DNA of 16,782 bases from JBDTSW01 sp039930945 (GTDB lineage: Bacteria > Actinomycetota > Thermoleophilia > Solirubrobacterales > 70-9), in contig JBDTSW010000046.1 of the NCBI GenBank assembly GCA_039930945.1, forward strand, positions 1 to 16,782. The letters run 5' to 3'. Under the pieces are notes generated by a model that ran no database searches, had not been told where the DNA came from, and saw only the letters and a list, made by a program, of their open reading frames with translations. Made by a program: the position numbers and the translations under genes. Positions within the stretch are counted from its first letter, which is position 1; each line of letters starts with the position of its first letter. Positions 7,129 through 13,516 of the stretch are shown in pieces.

Positions 7129-8265
7129 ATGGCTGAAGCAAAGAAGGCGAACTTGAAGGTGACCGACGCCCAGGCGGCGAAGGACGCGAAGGCGAAGAGC
7201 GCGGCCCTGCAGGCCGCGATGACGCATATCGAGAAGGAGTTCGGCCAGGGCTCCGTGATGCGCCTGGGCGGTGACGACATCGTTCCGGTGGAGGCGATTC
7301 CCACGGGGGCGCTGCCGCTCGACCTCGCGCTCGGAGTCGGCGGCGTGCCGCGCGGGCGGATCGTCGAGATCTTCGGCCCCGAGGCCTCGGGGAAGACGAC
7401 GCTCGTCTACCACATCATCGCCGAGGCCCAGGAGCTCGGCGGAGTCTGTGCGTTCGTCGACGCCGAGCACGCGATGGACCCGATCTACGCCAAGCGCATC
7501 GGGGTGAACATCGACGAGCTGCTCGTCTCGCAGCCGGACTACGGCGAGCAGGCGCTCGAGATCGTCGACGTGCTGGTGCGCTCCGGCGCAGTGGACGTGG
7601 TCGCGGTCGACTCGGTCGCTGCGCTGACCCCGCGGGTCGAGCTCGAGGGGCAGATGGGGGAGGTCCAGGTCGGGCTGCAGGCGCGACTGATGTCGCAGGC
7701 CCTGCGAAAGCTCGCCGGCAACCTCAACCGCGCCAAGACCGTGTGCGTGTTCACGAACCAGATCCGGGAGAAGATCGGAGTCATGTTCGGCTCTCCCGAG
7801 ACCCAGCCGGGTGGGCGGGCGCTCAAGTTCTATTGCTCCCAACGCCTCGACATCCGCCGGATCGAGACCCTCAAGGAGGGGACCGAAGCGGTCGGCAACC
7901 GCGTCCGCGTGAAGGTGGTGAAGAACAAGGTCGCGGCGCCGTTCAAGCAGGCCGAGTTCGACATCGAGTACGGCGCCGGCATCTCCAAGGAGGGTGGGCT
8001 GCTGGACCTCGCGCTGGAGCACGACCTCGTCCAGAAGTCGGGCTCGTTCTTCAGCTACGGCGAGCTTCGTCTGGGTCAGGGGCGCAACAACACCAAGCAG
8101 TTCCTGAGCGAGAACCCGGACCTCTATACCGAGCTGGAGACGAAGCTCTTCGACACGCTCGGGGTCGAGCGCCCGGGTGTGCCTGTGAAGGCGGCCGCCC
8201 CGGTCGAGGCCGCCGAGGGCGCCGAGCCCGAGGCTCCGGCGGAGCCGGAGAAGAAGGCCGCGTAA
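7129..8265 (+). CDS. recA: Recombinase RecA
   Basis: DNA-dependent ATPase that forms filaments on single-stranded DNA, catalyses strand exchange and stimulates LexA self-cleavage. It has 378 residues, of normal length with no intein. It shows the short N-terminal polymerisation helix followed by the conserved EKEFGQGSVMRLG stretch, Walker A GPEASGKTT (83-91), Walker B-like VDVVAVDSVAAL, the L2-loop region FTNQIREKIGVMFGSPETQP and GGRALKFY, and a C-terminal domain with the usual NNTKQFLSENPDL. The last 30 residues are Ala/Glu/Pro-rich and acidic, as in other actinobacterial RecAs. The ATG at 7129 is supported by a strong ribosome site. recX follows after 16 bases. I found no well-formed SOS box upstream, so SOS control would have to act from farther upstream or be atypical. 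Confidence 0.98.
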   Translation: MAEAKKANLKVTDAQAAKDAKAKSAALQAAMTHIEKEFGQGSVMRLGGDDIVPVEAIPTGALPLDLALGVGGVPRGRIVEIFGPEASGKTTLVYHIIAEAQELGGVCAFVDAEHAMDPIYAKRIGVNIDELLVSQPDYGEQALEIVDVLVRSGAVDVVAVDSVAALTPRVELEGQMGEVQVGLQARLMSQALRKLAGNLNRAKTVCVFTNQIREKIGVMFGSPETQPGGRALKFYCSQRLDIRRIETLKEGTEAVGNRVRVKVVKNKVAAPFKQAEFDIEYGAGISKEGGLLDLALEHDLVQKSGSFFSYGELRLGQGRNNTKQFLSENPDLYTELETKLFDTLGVERPGVPVKAAAPVEAAEGAEPEAPAEPEKKAA

Positions 8266-8281
8266 GGCGGCGGCAGCGCAG

Positions 8282-8773
8282 GTGCAGGAGTGGGATTCCC
8301 AGCAGCCCTCGGCGCCCGACCGCGCCCAGGAGGCGTTCGAGCGGGGGCTGGCGGCGATTCGCCGCCGCGAGCGCGGGACCGCCGAGCTCGCGGACTGGCT
8401 GACCGAGCGCGACTTCACCCCGGCCGAGGTGAGCACCGCGATCGGCCGGCTGACCGAGGTCGGCGAGGTCGATCACCGGCGCTTCGCCGAGCGCTTCGCC
8501 GAGGACAAGCGAGAGCTGCGCGGCTGGGGCCCCGAGCGGGTGCGCGAGACGCTGACCTCGCGAGGGATCCCGCCGGAGCTGGTCGAGTTGGCGATTGAGG
8601 CCGAGGGCCGTGACGATCAGCTCGAGCGCGCCGAGGCGCTGTTGGCCCGGCGCGCGCAGCCGCTTGAAGACGACGGCGCCCGCGGTCGGGCGCTGGCGTT
8701 CTTGACCCGCCGCGGCTACGAGTACGAGCTCGCCTACGAGGCGATCCGCCGCCACCGCGGCGCCACGGCGTAG
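8282..8773 (+). CDS. recX: Regulatory protein RecX
   Basis: Small, all-helical protein of 163 residues that binds in the groove of the RecA filament and inhibits or caps it. The sequence shows the RecX repeats: AFERGLAAIRRRERGTAELADWL, then GRLTEVGEVDHRRFAERF, then LRGWGPERVRETLTSRGIP, and a final block with ALAFLTRRGYEYELAYEAIR. This is the standard three-tandem three-helix layout, and the length is normal. The start is GTG 8282, 16 bases after the recA stop, the usual place for recX; no ATG alternative preserves the first helix. It is almost certainly cotranscribed with recA, so inhibitor and target are made together. Confidence 0.94.
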   Translation: MQEWDSQQPSAPDRAQEAFERGLAAIRRRERGTAELADWLTERDFTPAEVSTAIGRLTEVGEVDHRRFAERFAEDKRELRGWGPERVRETLTSRGIPPELVELAIEAEGRDDQLERAEALLARRAQPLEDDGARGRALAFLTRRGYEYELAYEAIRRHRGATA

Positions 8774-8824
8774 CGCCGCGACGACCGCGCTTGCCAGAAG
8801 GGGCCTACGGCTCTACGATTGCCG

Positions 8825-8841
8825 GGCGGCATCGCGCCGCC
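8825..8841 (+). terminator. Hairpin downstream of recX
   Basis: The perfect 6-base-pair stem GGCGGC (8825-8830) with GCCGCC (8836-8841) closes a 5-base loop, 51 bases after the recX stop. No T tract follows. The position suits a terminator of the recA-recX unit, but the sequence alone cannot prove this. Confidence 0.35.
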
Positions 8842-8919
8842 GAGAAACGTGAATTGCTGGGCTGTTCTTCAGCCGTTGAAACCAAGACCCTCTTGAACCA
8901 CGCAGGACAGATGAACGGA

Positions 8920-8965
8920 TTCGCCGGCATCGGGAGGTGTGAGGCCTAGGGCTCTCACCGGCGAA
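8920..8965 (+). ncRNA. Two-part stem-loop, candidate structured leader or small RNA
   Basis: The outer 8-base perfect stem is TTCGCCGG (8920-8927) with CCGGCGAA (8958-8965). The inner stem GTGAG-GCC (8939-8946) pairs with GGC-CTCAC (8950-8952 and 8954-8958), with a TAG loop and one bulged T (8953). The outer and inner stems share the C at 8958, leaving an 11-base bulge on the 5' side. It is about 150 bases before the rny start. It could be the leader of the rny mRNA or an independent RNA. No known family was recognised. Confidence 0.3.
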
Positions 8966-9100
8966 CGCCATGCGACCACGCTTTGCGCGAGTCGCGCTGG
9001 ACCACATCTCAGCCACACACGTTTCCCGGCACGCGGGCGTCGCCGGTGTCACGACGCGGCACCGAATCTTCAAGCGAACGCAACCGGCTGCGGCCGGGCG

Positions 9101-9106
9101 GAGAGG
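9101..9106 (+). promoter_or_regulatory. Ribosome binding site of rny (decides the start)
   Basis: GAGAGG, preceded by a further G, lies 5 bases before the ATG at 9112. This supports 9112 as the rny start over the in-frame ATG at 8983, whose upstream codons are unlike the family. Confidence 0.65.
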
Positions 9107-9111
9107 AACGG

Positions 9112-10530
9112 ATGGCCACACGCTCCCTTTGGTTGCCCTGGCGGCGGCGCGTGGAGACCGCCACCGCCGAGCGCCGGCCCGCGAGCGCCGGCACGGACGG
9201 CTCCGCAGTCGACGAGCTCAGGGCCCGCCGCGAGGAGATCGCGCGGATGGAGGAGCGCGCCCTTCGCAACCTCGAGTCGCTGGAGGTGCAGCACGCCGAC
9301 GTCGAGCGCAGGGCGCAGGCCCTCGACGATCGTGAACGCAACCTCTCCGGCCAGATCGAGGAGCTGAAGCAGGCAAAACGGGTCCAGCGCCACGAGCTCG
9401 AGCGCCTCTCGGGGCTGAGCGCGGGCCAGGCGAAGCAGCTTCTGGTGGCCGAGGTCGAACGGGAGGCCCAGCACCAGGCGGGTGTGCGCCTGCGCCAGAT
9501 CGAGGAGGAGACCAAGCACGAGGCCGAGCGCCGCGCCCGCAGCATCCTCTCGGTGGCGATGCAGCGTCTGGCCGCGACCCACGCGGGCGAGAGCACGACC
9601 CGGCTGGTCGAGCTTCCCAGCGACGAGATGAAGGGCAGGATCATCGGCCGGGAAGGGCGCAACATCCGCGCCCTGGAGAAGGTCACCGGCGTCGACGTGA
9701 TCATCGACGAGACCCCGTCGGCGGTGGTGCTCTCGAGCTTCGATGGCGTCCGCCGTGAGATCGCGCGGATCACCCTCGAGCGGCTGATCGCGGACGGGCG
9801 CATCCACCCGGCCCTGATCGAGGAGACCCACGAGTCGGTCAGCTCCGAGATCCAGGGCAGGATCGCCGAGGAGGGCCAGCAGGCCGCCCTGGAGGCCCGC
9901 GTGCACGGCCTCGACCCGGAGCTGGTGGCGCTCCTGGGCAAGCTTCGCTTCCGCACCAGCTACGGCCAGAACGTCCTCGACCATCTGGTGGAGAGCGCGA
10001 ACCTGGGGGCGATCATGGCCGCCGAGCTCGGCGCCTCCGTGGACACCGCCCGCCGGGCGTCTCTGTTGCACGACATCGGCAAGGCGGTGACCCACGAGGT
10101 GGAGGGGCCGCACGCGCTGGTCGGGGGCAAGATCGCCCGGCGCCTGGGCGAGCCGGAGGCGGTGGTTCACGCGATCGAGGCCCACCACAACGAGGTCGAG
10201 CCGCGCACCGTCGAGGCCGTGATCGTGCAGGCCGCGGACGCGGTCTCGGGGGCGCGCCCCGGCGCCCGCGGAGACTCGCTCGAGGAGTACGTGGCGCGCC
10301 TGCGCGACCTGGAGGAGATCGCGATGCGCTTCGACGGGGTCGAGCGGGTGTTCGCGATGCGCGCCGGGCGCGAGATCCGGGTCGCCGTTGACCCCGGGGC
10401 GGTCGACGACGAGCGCGCAGCACTGATCTCGCACCAGATCGCGGTCGCGATCGCCAACGAGATGGAGTTCCCGGGCAGGATCCGGATCACCGTGATCCGC
10501 GAGTCACGCTCGACCTCCTACGCAACCTGA
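9112..10530 (+). CDS. rny: Ribonuclease Y, without membrane anchor
   Basis: Endoribonuclease that initiates decay and maturation of many mRNAs. It has 472 residues from ATG 9112. Order: a short basic N-terminus (about 1-30); a long charged coiled coil (about 35-160, rich in Glu, Arg, Gln); a KH RNA-binding domain with GRIIGREGRNIR (175-186) and GVDVIIDETP; and an HD phosphohydrolase domain with the metal pair H320-D321 in SLLHDIGK, GPHALVGG, HHNEVEP and AADAVSGARPGAR. The C-terminus RITVIRESRSTSYAT matches the family end. The typical N-terminal transmembrane helix is absent: the first residues read MATRSLWLPWRRR, and extending to upstream starts adds no hydrophobic segment. The usual length is about 510-520, so the difference lies at the N-terminus. 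Its place between recA/recX and miaB is as in Bacillus. Confidence 0.94.
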   Translation: MATRSLWLPWRRRVETATAERRPASAGTDGSAVDELRARREEIARMEERALRNLESLEVQHADVERRAQALDDRERNLSGQIEELKQAKRVQRHELERLSGLSAGQAKQLLVAEVEREAQHQAGVRLRQIEEETKHEAERRARSILSVAMQRLAATHAGESTTRLVELPSDEMKGRIIGREGRNIRALEKVTGVDVIIDETPSAVVLSSFDGVRREIARITLERLIADGRIHPALIEETHESVSSEIQGRIAEEGQQAALEARVHGLDPELVALLGKLRFRTSYGQNVLDHLVESANLGAIMAAELGASVDTARRASLLHDIGKAVTHEVEGPHALVGGKIARRLGEPEAVVHAIEAHHNEVEPRTVEAVIVQAADAVSGARPGARGDSLEEYVARLRDLEEIAMRFDGVERVFAMRAGREIRVAVDPGAVDDERAALISHQIAVAIANEMEFPGRIRITVIRESRSTSYAT

Positions 10531-10538
10531 GCGGCCGA

Positions 10539-10544
10539 TAGGAT
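10539..10544 (+). promoter_or_regulatory. Candidate -10 box for a leaderless cytochrome c transcript
   Basis: TAGGAT (TAnnnT consensus) lies 9 bases before the ATG at 10554 and 8 bases after the rny stop, with no Shine-Dalgarno between. No clear -35 is seen inside the rny coding end. Confidence 0.4.
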
Positions 10545-10553
10545 CGCGCCGGC

Positions 10554-11168
10554 ATGAGCGCTGAAACAGCCTTCTACATCTCCGGCCTGAGCCTCATCGC
10601 TCTGGCGCTGATCGCTTCCTTCATCGGGCTGCGAATCCGGAGCTTCCCGTCGAGCCGTGGGGCGCTGGTGGCGGCGATTGGCATCTTCGTCGTCCTGGCC
10701 GGCGCCTCGATGACCAACGCCTGGAGGGGGGCCGCAGACGAGCAGGAGCAGCGCAACGAGGAGATCGCCGCGGGTGAGCTGCCGGCGCCGGCCGAGGTGA
10801 TGGCGGAGATGGGGGCCGCCTCGCAGCGGGCCGAGGACGCAGCCGAGGGCGACGCCGCCCCGGCGCAGGCGGCGCAGGACGAGGCCGCTTCGGTGGACGG
10901 CGAGGTCCTGTTCGCCGATCAGGGTTGCGCCGGCTGTCATGTCCTCAAGGCCGCCGGCGCCACCGGCACCGTCGGCCCCGACCTCGACGCCGTCCTTGCC
11001 GGCGCCGACGTCGCCTTCATCGAGCAGTCGATCCTCGATCCGGAGGCTGAGGTCGAAAAGGGCTTCCCGGAGGGCGTCATGCCCTCCGATTTCGAGCAGC
11101 AACTCTCGCCGGCCGAGCTCGACGCGATCGTGCAGTTCATCGCCGACGCCGTCGGCGCCAAGCAGTAG
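10554..11168 (+). CDS. Membrane-anchored c-type cytochrome, single haem
   Basis: Protein of 204 residues. There are two hydrophobic helices (about 7-26 and 36-54) joined by a short basic loop with Arg27, Arg29 and Arg35. By the positive-inside rule the loop is cytoplasmic, and both the N-terminus and the long C-terminal part face outward. An Ala/Glu-rich flexible linker follows (about 58-112), then a small class I cytochrome c domain: haem site C125-A-G-C128-H129, TVGPDLD, and probable axial M176 in EGVMPSDF, ending in the helix LSPAELDAIVQFIADAV. It would carry electrons on the outer face of the membrane. The redox partner is not encoded nearby, so its pathway is unknown. Position between rny and miaB is unexpected; a -10-like box suggests its own promoter. 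Confidence 0.92.
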   Translation: MSAETAFYISGLSLIALALIASFIGLRIRSFPSSRGALVAAIGIFVVLAGASMTNAWRGAADEQEQRNEEIAAGELPAPAEVMAEMGAASQRAEDAAEGDAAPAQAAQDEAASVDGEVLFADQGCAGCHVLKAAGATGTVGPDLDAVLAGADVAFIEQSILDPEAEVEKGFPEGVMPSDFEQQLSPAELDAIVQFIADAVGAKQ

Positions 11169-11186
11169 CGCCCGGCCCCGCGCACC

Positions 11187-11192
11187 TAAGAT
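11187..11192 (+). promoter_or_regulatory. Candidate -10 box for a leaderless miaB transcript
   Basis: TAAGAT, close to the ideal TATAAT, lies 6 bases before the GTG at 11199 with no Shine-Dalgarno. It is the best -10-like hexamer seen next to a start codon in this window. Confidence 0.45.
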
Positions 11193-11198
11193 CTGCCC

Positions 11199-12524
11199 GT
11201 GAGCGGCAAGTCCTTCCACGTCACCACCTTCGGGTGCCAGATGAACGAGCACGACTCGGAGCGGATGAAGGGCATGCTCACCTCGCTCGGGTACGCCGAG
11301 TGCGCGCAGCGGGCGGACGCCGACCTGATCCTCTTCAACACCTGCTCGATCCGTGAGTCGGCCGACACCCGCTTCGTCGCCCACCTGGGCGAGGCCAAGC
11401 GGCTCAAGTCCGAGGATCCAGGGCGGGTCGTCGGGGTCGGCGGCTGCTGGGCGCAATCGGTCAGGGAGGAGGTGTTCGATCGCTTCCCCTTCGTCGACGT
11501 CGCCTTCGGCCCCGGCCAGATCCATCGCCTCGCCGAGTTCCTCACCTCCGACTCGCTGACCGCTCAGGGGTTCTTCGAGTTCGAGGACTTCTCGGGGCAT
11601 CTCCCGGCGAAGCGCGCCCGCGAGTTCCAGGGTTGGGTCCAGATCTCCCAGGGCTGCAACTGCGCCTGCTCGTATTGCATCGTTCCCTCGACCCGGGGCC
11701 GCGAGGAAAGCCGGCCGCCGGGCGAGCTGGTGGCCGAGGTCTCGCGGCTGGCCGCGGACGGCGTGCGCGAGGTGACGCTGCTGGGCCAGAACGTCAACTC
11801 CTACGGCCGCGACCTCCCGCCCGACTCGCGGATCAGCTTCGCCGAGCTGCTGGCCGGGGTGGATGCGGTCGACGGGATCGAGCGGATCCGCTACACGAGC
11901 CCGCATCCCAAGGACATGCGCGAGGACGTGATCCGCGCCCACGCCGAGTTGCCCGCGCTGTGCGAGCACATCCACCTGCCGCTGCAGTCGGGCTCGAGCG
12001 CAGTGCTGAAGCGGATGCGCCGCACCTACAACCGCCGGCGCTACCTGGATCGGGTGTCGCTGATCCGCGAGCACGTCCCCGATTGCGCGCTGACCACCGA
12101 CATCATCGTCGGCTTCCCGGGGGAGACCGAGGACGACTTCGCGGAGACGCTCGAAGTGGTCGACGAGGTCGCCTACGACGGCGCCTTCACCTTCGTCTTC
12201 TCGCCCCGCAGGGGCACCGAGGCGGCGGGCCGCCCCGACCAGCTTCCGCACGCGGTCAAGACCGAGCGGATGGGCCGTCTGGTCGAGCTGGTCCAAGGCC
12301 ACGCCCGTGAGCGCGCCCAGCGCTTCGTCGGGCGCACGCTGGAGGCCCTGGTCGAGGGACCGAGCCGGACCGACCCGACGCGGCTTCGCGGCCGCACCCG
12401 CCACAACAAGGCGGTCAACTTCGACGGCACCGCCGAGCCCGGTGAGCTGGTCGAGGTCGAGATCACGGCGGCGACCTCGCAGACGCTGAGCGGGCACGAG
12501 CGCCTGCTCTCGCGGGTGCCCTGA
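11199..12524 (+). CDS. miaB: tRNA-2-methylthio-N6-isopentenyladenosine synthase MiaB
   Basis: Radical-SAM methylthiotransferase of 441 residues that adds a 2-methylthio group to i6A37 of tRNAs, the step after MiaA. The N-terminal UPF0004 domain has the three cysteines for the auxiliary 4Fe-4S cluster: C13 (TFGCQMN), C49 (FNTCSIRE) and C83 (GGCWAQ). The radical-SAM core has C153, C157 and C160 in GCNCACSYCIVPSTRGREE, with one extra cysteine (C155) inside the motif. Conserved TLLGQNVNSYG, LPLQSGSSAVLKRMRR and TDIIVGFPGETEDDF follow. The C-terminal TRAM domain (about 375-441) binds tRNA. The GTG start gives the standard N-terminus and has a -10-like box close upstream. The stop overlaps the start of miaA. 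Confidence 0.97.
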   Translation: MSGKSFHVTTFGCQMNEHDSERMKGMLTSLGYAECAQRADADLILFNTCSIRESADTRFVAHLGEAKRLKSEDPGRVVGVGGCWAQSVREEVFDRFPFVDVAFGPGQIHRLAEFLTSDSLTAQGFFEFEDFSGHLPAKRAREFQGWVQISQGCNCACSYCIVPSTRGREESRPPGELVAEVSRLAADGVREVTLLGQNVNSYGRDLPPDSRISFAELLAGVDAVDGIERIRYTSPHPKDMREDVIRAHAELPALCEHIHLPLQSGSSAVLKRMRRTYNRRRYLDRVSLIREHVPDCALTTDIIVGFPGETEDDFAETLEVVDEVAYDGAFTFVFSPRRGTEAAGRPDQLPHAVKTERMGRLVELVQGHARERAQRFVGRTLEALVEGPSRTDPTRLRGRTRHNKAVNFDGTAEPGELVEVEITAATSQTLSGHERLLSRVP

Positions 12525-13405
12525 ACGTCCTCGCCCTGTTCGGGCCGACCGCGGTCGGCAAGACCGGCGTCGCGATCGAGGTCGCCGAGCGCCTCAGGGG
12601 GCGGGGCGAGGACCCCGTCGCAGTCAACTGCGACGCGATCCAGATCTACCAGGGCCTGGAGATCCTCAGCGGGGCGGCGTCCAGCTCCGAACGAGCCCGG
12701 CTCGAGCACCGCCTGCTCGGGATCGACGCAGTCGACGGGGAGTTCAGCGCCGGGCGCTTCGCCCCGCTCGCTCACGGCGAGATCGACCGGCTCCTGGCCG
12801 AGGGCCGGCGGCCGATCCTCGTCGGCGGCACCGGCCTGTACATGCGTGCGGCGCTGTCTGACCTCGACCTGCGCCCGCCGGTCGCGCCCGAGCTGCGGGC
12901 GGCCGTGACGCGGGAGATCGCAGAGCGCGGGTCACCGGCGCTGCACGCGGAGCTCGAGCCCGAGCTGGCCGCCAGCACCCACCCCAACGACGCTAAGCGC
13001 GTCGGCCGCCTGACCGAGCTGGTCAGGGCCGGGATCGAGCCCGCGCGCTCGAGCGACGGCCTGTGGACCAACGCGCTGCGCCGACCGACGACCCTGATCG
13101 GCATCGTCGCCGGGCGGGAGCAGCTGCGCGCGCGGATCGACGCCAGGGTTGACCAGATGGTCCGCCTGGGCGTCGCCGAGGAAGTCCGCAGCGCGGCCGC
13201 CGCCGGGGTGTCGCGCACGGCCCGTGGCGCGATCGGCTTCGAGGATCTGCTCGAGGGTAACGTCGACGCGATGCGTTCGGCGCAGTGGCGCTTCGCACGG
13301 CGACAGCTCACCTGGCTGCGAAAGATGCCCGACATCACCGTGATCGACCGCAGCGACCGCAGCGACGCCGAGGTGGCCGCCGAGATCGTGTCTGCGCTCG
13401 GCTGA
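12521..13405 (+). CDS. miaA: tRNA dimethylallyltransferase MiaA (CTG start)
   Basis: Transfers the dimethylallyl group to A37 of tRNAs reading UNN codons, the substrate for MiaB. From CTG 12521 it has 294 residues, a normal length. It reads (M)NVLALFGPTAVGKT with P-loop GPTAVGKT at 8-15, then NCDAIQIYQGLEIL (the family's SADS-Q-YRG region, somewhat divergent), VGGTGLYM (about 101-108), GIVAGREQLRARIDARVDQM, RTARGAIGFEDLLEG, and FARRQLTWLRKMPDITVID at the C-terminal end. The frame has a stop at 12443-12445, and between there and 12842 there is no ATG, GTG or TTG, so CTG is the only NTG codon giving the complete P-loop. It overlaps the miaB stop as CTGA. An automatic caller restricted to common starts would begin at residue 108 and lose the active site. 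Confidence 0.92.
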   Translation: MNVLALFGPTAVGKTGVAIEVAERLRGRGEDPVAVNCDAIQIYQGLEILSGAASSSERARLEHRLLGIDAVDGEFSAGRFAPLAHGEIDRLLAEGRRPILVGGTGLYMRAALSDLDLRPPVAPELRAAVTREIAERGSPALHAELEPELAASTHPNDAKRVGRLTELVRAGIEPARSSDGLWTNALRRPTTLIGIVAGREQLRARIDARVDQMVRLGVAEEVRSAAAAGVSRTARGAIGFEDLLEGNVDAMRSAQWRFARRQLTWLRKMPDITVIDRSDRSDAEVAAEIVSALG

Positions 13406-13516
13406 ACCCCGGCCCCACGCCGAGTGGCGGATAGCGGGACGTAGCGGAGCGTTTCTCGCCACCGGGCGTTCGCTCACGCCTCGGCCGCAAGACAGGCGCT
13501 GCGCGATACTGCCGCG
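13406..13516. promoter_or_regulatory. Gap between miaA and dapF-like gene: hairpin and candidate -10 box
   Basis: A stem GTGGCG (13424-13429) with CGCCAC (13457-13462) encloses a 27-base loop that holds two AGCGG repeats; it may end the miaB-miaA transcript. GATACT (13505-13510) lies 6 bases before the GTG at 13517 with no Shine-Dalgarno and may be a -10 box for a leaderless mRNA. Confidence 0.35.

Larger units (their letters stand above)
8774..9111. other. Structured intergenic region between recX and rny
   Basis: There are 338 bases without a supported gene; this is the longest such stretch in the window. It is visibly less GC-biased than its neighbours (8850-8915 in particular) and holds at least three inverted repeats: 8825-8841, 8920-8965 and 9037-9057. 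It could contain the recA-recX terminator, the rny promoter, a structured 5' leader or a small RNA. I compared it by eye with common riboswitch cores (TPP, cobalamin, FMN, ZTP, glycine, c-di-AMP) and with tRNA features and found no match. Confidence 0.5.

Noticed and set aside
8983..9111. Upstream in-frame start for rny at 8983
   Set aside because: The added residues have no family resemblance and no membrane helix, while the ATG at 9112 has a good Shine-Dalgarno.
8774..9111. tRNA or known riboswitch in the recX-rny gap
   Set aside because: No T-loop with a matching acceptor stem and no recognisable riboswitch core was found by eye. It is left as an unassigned structured region.
10518..12497. 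Very long minus-strand open frame opposite the cytochrome c and miaB genes
   Set aside because: High GC leaves few stop codons. The translation is a low-complexity Arg/Asp/Gly/Leu mix without motifs, while the plus strand encodes clear families. Other long antisense frames (for example 1758-3188, 6751-8436, 9070-10434, 12932-14482, 15565-16416) were dismissed for the same reason.
12842..13405. miaA starting at the internal ATG 12842
   Set aside because: This would remove the first 107 residues including the ATP-binding P-loop, although those residues are clearly encoded in frame immediately upstream.
13424..13462. Insertion-sequence end or mobile-element scar between miaA and the dapF-like gene
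   Set aside because: Only a single short inverted repeat is present, with no target duplication or transposase fragment. A terminator-like hairpin is the simpler reading.
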